Shown in pieces: positions 56,591 through 64,000 of a DNA stretch of 64,000 nucleotides (position 1 is the stretch's first letter; each line of letters opens with the position of its first letter). Position numbers and translations under genes: made by a program. Location: assembly GCA_031841125.1 (NCBI GenBank), contig CM063110.1:51621946-51685945 (forward strand), in the 5' to 3' direction. The DNA comes from Acanthococcus lagerstroemiae (taxonomy: Eukaryota > Arthropoda > Insecta > Hemiptera > Eriococcidae). Under the pieces are notes generated by a model. That model was not told the DNA's origin. It saw only the letters and a program-made list of their open reading frames with translations, and searched no databases.

Positions 56591-57389
56591 GGTGGACGTC
56601 GAATTGGGTTCCCAAGTGCCCTTTTAGCCAGTCGAATTGGTTCCTAGGCAAAATCCGTCACCGCGGGGGTTGTAGTCGAGTTGGTTCCCAAACGAATTGG
56701 TTCCCAGGTGCTGCATGCATTGCACAGAACTGTGCTATAAGGTACTGTACGATGAATCATGAGCATGTTTCAGCAGCATGTACTGACGTCTACATGAAAC
56801 CAGATGACAAAAAATATGATAAATTTTTTGATTACATTTTGGAGACGTATGTCGCATTTGATAGTGTTTTCCCTCCTTCGATGTGGGCTGAGTTCACGCC
56901 AAGTCGACAAACAACGTACTACTAGCGTTTGCGAGGGATTCCACTGCAGATTAAATAAAATGTTTAATGCACCTCACCCCAACATATTTCATTTAGCCGA
57001 CACACTGAAGACAATCCGAAGTGAAACCTGCATTAAATTAGGAAGTAATTCGGTCCCTAGGGTAAACGAAAAAGAAAAATGTTTACAGCAACAAATCGAC
57101 GATTTCCATATTGGAAGAATTACACTCGTTTACAATTTATAACACGCGTTCATTTTAAATTTCTACCCGCGATGGCGTAGTACTTTACTTCTTATATCAT
57201 GTATCTACATCGCATTTTTAACCATACCTACGGACCGTCCAAGTCGGTGTAAAATGGGAAGGAAAATGCGGTGTAGTGCGGGAACCAATTCGACCACGAC
57301 CTATTTGGGTCACGGGAACCAATTCGACCAGGAGGGGTGCGGTGCTGGGGAACCAATTAGATTATTTGGGAACCAACTCGACTTTCCCG
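56591..57389 (+). mobile_element. 799-bp MULE derivative with motif-array arms
   Basis: Perfect 8-bp target duplications ctcatttc lie at 56583-56590 and 57390-57397. The left arm has four copies of gtcgaattggttccc or close variants (56598, 56631, 56675, 56693) and the right arm four in the opposite orientation (57280, 57314, 57348, 57368). The outer ends are ggtggacgtcgaattgggtt and, in reverse complement, cgggaaagtcgagttggttc. Between the arms lies a transposase C-terminus, so it is an internal deletion derivative of a larger autonomous element. Confidence 0.9.
56730..57180 (+). pseudogene. MULE transposase C-terminal region
   Basis: Frame one reads MNHEHVSAACTDVYMKPDDK, FFDYILETYVAFDSVFPPSM and WAEFTPSR. 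A frameshift at about 56910 moves into TTSVCEGFHCRLNKMFNAPH and PNIFHLADTLKTIRSETCI, then near 57140 into FITRVHFKFLPA. The FPP-x-W, R-x-T-x-CE-x-FH and HPNI blocks are the conserved C-terminal order in MULE transposases of the animal type. The catalytic core and DNA-binding region are missing. Confidence 0.82.
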
Positions 57390-57955
57390 CTCATTTCCTT
57401 CACCACCAAGAGTATTTCACTCATCTGGATCCCAAGCCGTATTGGTATCCCAGGAAATGAGGCAGTTGATCAAGCAGCAAAGCAAGCTACACAGCTCCCA
57501 GATCTCACTTCCGCCATTCACCAGATCATTTTGCGTAAGTGGTTCAAAGAGTGGCGGCATCGAGCCTCTCGGCACAACAAGCTCGCACAAATCTAGCAAC
57601 GTCCCAACGTTCCTCCCGCCGCGAGGAATTTATCATCACCCGCCTATGTATTGGACATACACGCGTCACACGTACGCATCTTCACACTGACGTTTATCCC
57701 CTCAACCGCCCACACTGTGAAGATGAAGACCCTCTCACCGTGGACTATCTCTTCTCATGCCCTTCCTTCACCTGCCTTTGTAACTCTCACCACGTCCCCA
57801 ATAGTTGAATTTCGGCCCTCTCCAACTCCCACAAGCACATAAACAACACCCTCACCTACCTTTCCGCTGCTGGGTACCTCTGCGACATATAGACAACAAC
57901 CTTCTCCGAGCCCGTAGGCCGAGAATGTAGCTCCGTGGCTCGGTAATAAAAAAAA

Positions 57956-58489
57956 TGGCCTCGCACTGCTGTAAGGACCTTTGAAATTACTCGAGATGCT
58001 GGCTTCCAAATGCTCAAATGCAATTCTACAAGTTGTTTTCGACTGAAGGTGAATTTTTTTTTTAATATGTAAAATTTTGCGGAGCGTATAATACACAGGA
58101 ATTTGTTCGCTAGGAGAAAGCCGTCTAATATTCGTCCGAATTTGAAGAAATAGTGATGTGTTAGTTTCCAAGTTTTTGAAGAGTATTGATGATCTTCTTT
58201 TTTGTTTTTTTGTTTTTTTCTTGCAGAGCTTATCTGAAACGGTTATGTAGAATGAAGAGCTGTCTTCGATGTTGCTCAAGTCATAAATCTGCTGCTGCGA
58301 TAAGGTAAAGTACTCATATTTTATGCTACCATCTTTGGTTCGTACACGGGTGAAGTCTTAGTGTTAGTAATCCTACAGTGACACCAAAAAAGTCCTACAT
58401 CTTCCCGGAGCTAGAGACCAATAACATTGAAAAAGAATTGAAATTTCCTAATGGATGTCAGCCGTTTTGAACATTAAATTCAGTTTAAT
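57956..58489. other. Unassigned sequence
   Basis: A minus-strand frame overlaps here but has no recognised motif. No gene. Confidence 0.4.
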
Positions 58490-59775
58490 TCAGTATCCTT
58501 TAATAGGGATTGGTCTTTTTTCCTTAGATTGAGCACGGATCTTTCCATATTAGTTTGAGCGATTTTTAATCGGTTTATCATTTTATGATTCAGTTTCCAG
58601 GTTTGACACCCATAAAGTAGAATAGGTGCTATGCACATGTTGAATATGGCACTTTCATTCTATATAGTTTGAATGTTATCGCTTAAAATACCTCTTTTAA
58701 AGACCAGTATTTTTTTCAGGCCAGTAAAATTGGTTTATCGATTTTATTTTTCGTTTGTTTTTACCATGTAATAAGTGCCCAAGGTAAACCACATCTTTTT
58801 CGGCTTCATCTTTTTTTATTATTCAATACCAAATTTATGTTTACTAATGGGATGTCGAGAATTTTGGTTTTCTGTGTGTTTATTGTTAGACCTGCTTTTC
58901 CTCCTTCTCCTTTTGGTTCAACAAACATCAGTTTGAGTTCTTCAAAGGAGGGGGCAAATAAGATTACGTCATCTGCAAGTCCAAGATTTCTAAGGTTTTG
59001 ACCACTGATATTCATTCCCTTGTCTTCTCAGTTCAGAGAGTTGAATACTTCCTCAAGAATGCAGTTAAAAAATAGTGTGGGAGAGTGGGCCTCCTTGTCG
59101 GACTCAGTTTCTAATTTCAAAATATTCGCCTAATTCTTGCTTTTAGTCCAGTATTTTAATAAGGATTAGAACATTTTGTGGAATACCATCTATCTTTCTT
59201 TAGGATTTCATCATATAATTATAATGAATGTAGTTAAAGGCTTTATTGAAATCCATAAACGCAATAAACCCTAGAAACTGGTATTCGTGAGCCTTTTCTA
59301 TCACATGGTTAATAGTATGAATATGTGTGTGGAGAATTTCTTACGGAAGCTGAGGTCTAATAATCTAGAGAAGACTCTCGATATTATCGAGTTCAAGCTG
59401 ATGGACCTGTAATTATTAATATGGTGTCTACTTCCTGTTTTATAGATCAGTATGATAATTCCCATCATTGGGTATTATTCTTTCAGTTAAAACTTTACTT
59501 AATAGAGAAGATAATTTTTGGAAATCTTTTAGATGCTCACTCGAAATCTGGTCATGGCCAGGGTATTTTTTAGGTTTCAGAGTTTTTATTACATTCTCAA
59601 TTTCTCTGGTTAAAAAATGGAGCTTTGGGTCTATGTCTGAGTTTGATAAAAGAGCTTCATAGAATTCTGAATTTTGTGGATTCTTGTGTAGTGCAGAGGA
59701 AAAAGTCTCACTTAGCCGATCCTAGTTTCTTAGATACGGTGATTTTTGTGAATCAGGGTCAAGAGCAGTATTCCT
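58490..59775 (-). pseudogene. RTE-like LINE, reverse transcriptase relic (copy 1)
   Basis: From 59770 downward the conserved order is readable despite many stops: KLSSLLSKVLTERIIPND, NNYRSISLNSIISRVFSRLL, FMDFNKAFNYIHYNYMM (motif A, for the usual DF-x-KAFD), VRQGGPLSH, then 59015-58806 with LRNLGLADDVILFAPSFEEL (both active-site Asp kept) and AGLTINTQKTKI. The thumb at 58800-58500 gives ILLYGCQTWKLNHKMINRLK and AQTNMERSVL. The endonuclease and the 3' tail are not found. The second copy at 61741-62690 covers only the part up to RIIPN. Confidence 0.82.
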
Positions 59776-59780
59776 AGCCC

Positions 59781-61738
59781 GATGGAAGATAGGTGCGCCT
59801 GATGTTGTTGCCAAAGCCAGGAAAACCAGTTGGCGAGCTAGCGTCATACCGGCCGTTGTGTTTGCTTGATACCGTAGGCAAGATTTACGAGCGGATTATC
59901 GCAAACAGGCTGGAGAAACACTTTCGGAGGAGGCGTGAGCGCTAACCAGTATGGGTTTCGAGCTGGAAGCTCGACGATTGATGCCGCCTTAAAGCTGAAG
60001 AGGCTGGCACAATCAGCGATCCAGAAGTTCCAATTCGGCGCAGGCCATCAGTCTCGATATATAGATTGCGTTCAGTACGATGCCATGGACGCGCGTATTG
60101 GAGGCGCTGGAGAACGTTTCGGGATCCGCGTACCTACGCGAAGCAGGATAATTGTCGCGGAAACTGCTACGGGCGTAGTGCAGCGGGAAATGTCATGCGG
60201 TGTACCGCAGGGATCAGTCCTTGGTCTACTCTTGCAGAGCATCGCGTTCGACCCTGCGAGCAAAGGGACCACAAGAGGGGTGTACATTATCTGCTACGTC
60301 GATGAAACCCTGGTGGTCGTAGTCGAAGACGACGTAGTCACGCGTGGAAGCCAAACGCGGGACTGAAGGCAATGACCAGTTGGATCGAGTCGGCAGGGCT
60401 GTGCCTAGCAACCCAAAAGACGGAAGCGGCGCTGTTTACTCGTCGTCGGTGGTACAACCCCCCTTCCTTCCGCCTAAAGGGAGCGGTAATTGCGCCCTGT
60501 ACATTCCTGAAGTACCTCGGACTGTGGTTCGACGGAAAGCTGTCGTTTAGAGAGCCTGTGAAGAAAACAGCGCAAAAAGCGAAGAGAGTCGTGGCTGGAT
60601 TAAGCCGACTCATGTTGGACCAACAGAGAAGAAACAAAAGCTGCTGGCGAACGTTGCCATTCGGTCCTCATATATATATAACGCGGAAGATGCCACCGAA
60701 GAGCAGAGCGGCGCTAGGGTCAGTCTGGATATTAGGGAATCCATGCTCCGCATGTGGGAAGAGCGGCTCTCCCGCAATACCAAGGGGGAGTGGACCTTTC
60801 TGCTAGTACGCGACCTCGACGCGTGGTTGGGCAGACACCGTGACTAGATGAACTTTTATCAGCCGCAGGTGATGAGCGGCCATGGTGTCTATAAGAAGTA
60901 CCTGCATCCGATGGGCATAGCCGAGAGCCCGCGGTGCTCCTACTGCGCTGGAAGAGGGCGAGATGACGATGCCTGACACACACTGTTCGAGTGTCCGGCA
61001 TTCGATCGAGAGAGTGAAAAAGCGGCGGTCGCCTTTCGAAACGCGGGCGCTGAGCCGCCTACACCCGAGAAACTGGCCCCAACAATGCTGAAGAGTAGAG
61101 CGGGATGGGATCAGGTAGCTGCCTTTGTCGAGAAGGCATTGAACCGCAAGATGGAAACGGAGTGGCAAAGATAAAGGCAGCGGTCACAGCACACAGTGCC
61201 GGCAGTCGCCATCGCTGCAGACAGAAGATGAAGACGATCCGGCGCCACTCGACACTGAAGAAGACGAACAAGACGCCTTAGACTCGCCGCCGAGAAGAAG
61301 CGAGAGGAGAAATGGAGGTATGAGGTCTACCTGCCTCAAAACGTTCCCCTCACTGGAAAACAATACAACAAAATCAACGAAAACTAGAAACTACTATTAA
61401 CCAATTACGACTAGGACATACAACCTTGACCCACTCACACCTCCTGACAACTAACAGTAAGACATATACTACTTGACTGCAGAAAATACACAAAAATACG
61501 AACGAACTTACAACTACCAAACAACCTCCAAATGATACTAACTGACAATCAGACTGCCCTTAACCTCGTCCACAAATTCGTAACCCAAACCGGAGTCAAC
61601 TTCAGCGTGTCTTCGTAACCAGCATATGTATATAAAGTATCCTGACACAGGCCCCATCGGGGTAATCCCGGGATAGGGGGTGCGATGTCCCTGGGTCAAT
61701 TTGGCATGCGTGCCCTGCCATACGCTCCACCATCATCA
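59781..61738 (+). pseudogene. R1-type LINE, longest copy, interrupted near its 3' end
   Basis: The first recognisable block is LPKPGKPVGELASYRPLCLL and YERIIANRLEKHF. After a frameshift at about 59935 the frame has ANQYGFRAGSSTIDAALKL, a degenerate motif A, CGVPQGSVLG, and CYVDETLVVV, where the active-site YADD has become YVDE (loss of the second Asp). Frameshifts lead to ESAGLCLATQKTEAALFTRR, FLKYLGLWFDGKLSF, later SGHGVYKKYLHPMG, RCSYCAGRGRDD, HTLFECPAFDRES (zinc-knuckle) and LAPTMLKSRAGWDQVAAF. A foreign fragment lies at 61340-61625. The shared 3' tail ends at about 61738. Confidence 0.87.
61340..61625 (+). pseudogene. Jockey/Loa-like LINE C-terminal fragment inside the R1 copy
   Basis: Frames give LTTNSKTY, RHILLDCRKYTKIRTNLQLP and NNLQMILTDN, the pattern of the C-terminal H-x-x-x-C zinc-like region and tail of RNase H-type LINEs (for example HIL-x-C...R). 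It is in the same orientation as the R1 copy and separates the R1 coding end from its 3' tail. Whether it was inserted or joined by recombination is not clear. Confidence 0.65.
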
Positions 61739-61740
61739 TT

Positions 61741-62690
61741 GATTTCTTTTTTCATGGATCAATATGCTAATTCTCATTCATTGGGTATTATTCTTTCAGT
61801 TAAGACTTTACTGAGTAGAGTAGATAATTTTTGGCAAATTAGATATCCTCCGGCTTTGAGATGCTGATTCGAAATCTGGCCATGGCCAGAGCATTTTTTA
61901 GGTTTCATAGTTTCGATTACAGTCTCAATTTCTCTGGTTAACAAGCAGCAATGCTGCATGACTAGGGTCGGCAAATGCTGCAATTCGTATCGTCTGAATT
62001 ATGCTTAACATTAACGCACTCTATATTCATCAATAATATACATCCTACAAAACTACGAACTACGAACTACGACAGAATCGCCATCCATATTACCACTTGA
62101 TAACGTCTGAGTACTGAACAACTTGAAGAATAATAAATAACTCGTACAGGAGTAAGCAGTAACTAATCTGACGACAAAAAACATACGAGAGAGTGAGTAT
62201 CTAATATGTGTCTATACAAAACTGAACGTGCACACTTAACACATACACATGTCGAACTGGATAGTGACGCGCATGTATGTGTAGTCAACATTCGAATCCT
62301 TTTCAATACATTTCACAGTAATACGCGACGCGAATACATTTTTCGGAACGTACCCGCATTCACTAACGCTCTCTATATTCATCAATAATAAACATCCTAC
62401 GAAACTATGAACTACGACAGCATCGCCATCCATATTACCACTTGATAACGTCTGAGTACTGAACAACTTGAAGAACATGAACATGAACATGAATAATAAA
62501 AAGCGATTGCAATAGGGTCTAGCCGACCCTAAAAAGTGGGGCTCTAGGTCTATGTCTAAGTTTGATAAAAGCGCTTCATAGAGGTCTGAATTTTGTGGGT
62601 TATTGTGCAGTGCAGGGGAAAAGATCCCACTTCGCCGGTCCTAGTTTTTGAGATATGGTGATTTTCGTGAATCAAGGTCAAACTGTCGAA
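61741..62690 (-). pseudogene. RTE-like LINE relic (copy 2), split by a DNA element
   Basis: The segment at 61960-61774 reads REIETVIETMKPKKCSGHGQ and KLSTLLSKVLTERIIPN, aligning to KLSSLLSKVLTERIIPND in copy 1. The upstream part, 62530-62690, aligns in DNA to 59620-59765 (for example gtttgataaaagcgcttcat versus gtttgataaaagagcttcat). The two parts are separated by the 580-bp insert at 61945-62525. The left end abuts the R1 tail. Confidence 0.75.
61945..62525. mobile_element. DNA element with agggtcggc ends and an internal direct repeat
   Basis: By comparison with copy 1, which reads ctctggttaaaaaatggagc, the insert begins after ggtta at 61944 and ends at gccgaccc before taaaaagtgg at about 62530. 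It contains inverted ends agggtcggc (61974) / gccgaccct (62520). The TA on both sides suggests a TA target duplication. Inside, a unit of about 127 bp (62013-62139) is repeated 352 bases later (62365-62500): aactacgacag-atcgccatc and a tactgaacaacttgaagaa block are shared. Non-coding. Confidence 0.7.
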
Positions 62691-64000
62691 ATCGGGATTC
62701 GTGACACTTTCGGTAGAAAAAACCCTCCTGTTTCGTATGGCGTTATCTGTTTTTCTCTGTCTGCCTTTGTTCGTCCATTACCCATCTCCTCTTTGTTTTG
62801 CCCCCCTCCACGCAGTTTTGTTATCGCTGTAAATTAAACTCTTTCATTTCGTATTAGTTTTCTGAAATGTTTCCACTTTGTCAACGAAATTATTTATAAC
62901 ATTTCTGACACAATGAGACCTCACGGAGTCGTATTTTTGAACTTTATCTTAAATTGAATTTTTGTAAAAATTGGATTTCTTGAAATCACAACCTTTAGCA
63001 GCCATGTCTCGGCGAATTTTGGAGCTAGAGAGTTCCGTAAGATTACATTTTGTCAGAAATTTTATCTAGTACATGCCAGTAGTCATAACTCCGTATCAAC
63101 AAAGTGGGACCTTATTCCTTGCACTGTTACATGGTATACTTTTTCCCTATCTGGGTTTATAGGTAGGATGCTGTGTGCGGTAACCCCAATATATTTTTTT
63201 CTTCATTTCTTTCAAATTTTTCGTTCCTTCTAGAACAGCTCATCAAAATAGCAAGGGATGATATTTCGTTGTGATTCCGTTTTAGGTGTCGACTGAAATT
63301 TTGAAACAAGTTCGTTGCACCTATTAAGCTGCGTGACAATCCGAAGGTCATTTTCGACTGTATATTAGTATAAGCTAGACCTGTTAGTCTCCATCCAGCC
63401 AGTCACTGACGCAACCAATGAACTTTCACATTCAGATGGTTGCAGAGCAAGATTAATACATTCTTACGGCGTAAAGACCATTACATATTATCTTCTCGGG
63501 GCGAAGTGCACGCTGCATCGATGCTGCGGAGCCAGAATCAGTGTCAAGTACAATAACCCCTCTTTCTGAACTCGACCAAACTTCCTGATTATTTTCAATT
63601 TTTCGCGAATTTCATATCTATTTCGCGGCAGTTCTTATCGTTTCTCTGACTTGAAAGGTCCGCTGCCTACGCTCGATCATCGCAGTAGTACTATGAAAAT
63701 CGATGATGCCATGCCATCAATTATCTCGATATCAAAGTTCAGTATATGTACACGGCGACAGAGAGGAAACAGTTTTCTGTTAAAATCGTCTGGCTTAGTC
63801 CGGCGAATTTTATCGATTTCGAATGAGAGTGTAGTATTTGTACGTAGACGACTTACCAAACAGAAAAAAAAAAGAAAAAAAAAGGAGGAGAAATGTTGAT
63901 GACCTTCCGAATCATTCTTACGACGGTGCATTCGCATTATTAATGGGTTCGATCCTCGGTTATTGTCTTCCGAACACTGAGGGCACGACGCTGTGTACGA
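62691..64000. other. Unassigned sequence
   Basis: Open frames of 60-86 codons with no recognised motif. No RNA gene or element is visible. Confidence 0.4.

Larger units (their letters stand above)
55785..57955 (+). pseudogene. LINE with RNase H domain, split by a MULE insertion
   Basis: This is the 3' part of an RNase H-bearing non-LTR retrotransposon. Frame one (55795-56238) gives the thumb: LLIQLYQTLIRSIVDYGSP, LRIAINVFRTSPALSLYCDA. Frame two (to 56536) gives RNase H: LLCFSDSSKYNRR with the first Asp and AELHAILQCL with the Glu. The next RNase H block is interrupted at 56590 by an 799-bp insert and resumes after 57397 with SLIWIPSRIGIPGNEAVDQA, where the usual WIPSH-x-GI-GNE-AD has R for H. 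The downstream C-terminal region (57600-57860) is frameshifted. The 3' end is cggtaataaaaaaaa at about 57940-57955. It is 5' truncated and inactive. Confidence 0.87.

Noticed and set aside
62013..62500. A solo or paired LTR of a retrotransposon (127-bp direct repeats)
   Set aside because: The repeats are not at the ends of the insert, there is no TG...CA boundary, primer-binding site or coding sequence; the outer ends are inverted agggtcggc.
63935..63965. B-box-like gggttcgatcctcgg
   Set aside because: No A box at the right distance and no tRNA-like fold upstream.

Overview
The window looks like arthropod, probably insect, nuclear DNA. It is A+T-rich and full of microsatellites and poly(C)/poly(G) runs. 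It carries decayed transposable elements of the types common in insects: LINEs resembling the R1, RTE and Jockey clades, an RNase H-bearing LINE, piggyBac, MULE, mariner, hAT-type MITEs and a Ty3/Gypsy fragment. The species cannot be named from the sequence. I find no intact protein-coding gene, no rRNA, no functional tRNA and no CRISPR. Every long reading frame is either a broken transposon fragment or lacks a recognisable family. The unassigned stretches could be intergenic or intronic.

Layout. 0-5 kb: a foldback element (37-295), a hAT-type element with a second one nested in it (751-1422 and 836-979), a small MITE (2298-2492) and a LINE 3' end on the minus strand (about 3450-4130). 5-13 kb: mostly unassigned, with a 26-bp minisatellite (7135-8035), a MITE split by a hAT-type element (8585-9215), and tandem duplications. 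13-24 kb: a MULE relic, several MITEs with clear target-site duplications, five copies of one roughly 300-bp TIR family between 8.6 and 23.7 kb, a tRNA-derived SINE head and an RTE-like LINE. 25.7-38 kb: an R1-type LINE ending in a (CT)n tract, an RTE 3' end, two Jockey-type fragments back to back, and a complete-length but broken piggyBac element bounded by terminal repeats (34811-37967).

38-53.6 kb: R1-type LINE pieces, including a recurring 3'-tail repeat, dispersed satellite-like units, a roughly 1.3-kb hairpin made of degenerate repeats (46550-47865), a Gypsy reverse-transcriptase fragment, and a foldback element made of two head-to-head mariner 3' ends (52681-53574). 55.8-62.7 kb: a nest of insertions. 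An RNase H LINE is split by a 799-bp MULE derivative with an exact 8-bp target duplication. It is followed by an RTE relic, an R1 element that itself contains a Jockey-type fragment, and a second RTE relic split by a DNA element.

The pieces do not form a working pathway. The content is a layered record of transposition. The most informative structures are the MULE with clustered 15-bp motifs in its arms, the mariner inverted dimer, the long hairpin repeat, the piggyBac with a duplicated intron-exon unit, and the set of MITEs with matching 8-bp target duplications.
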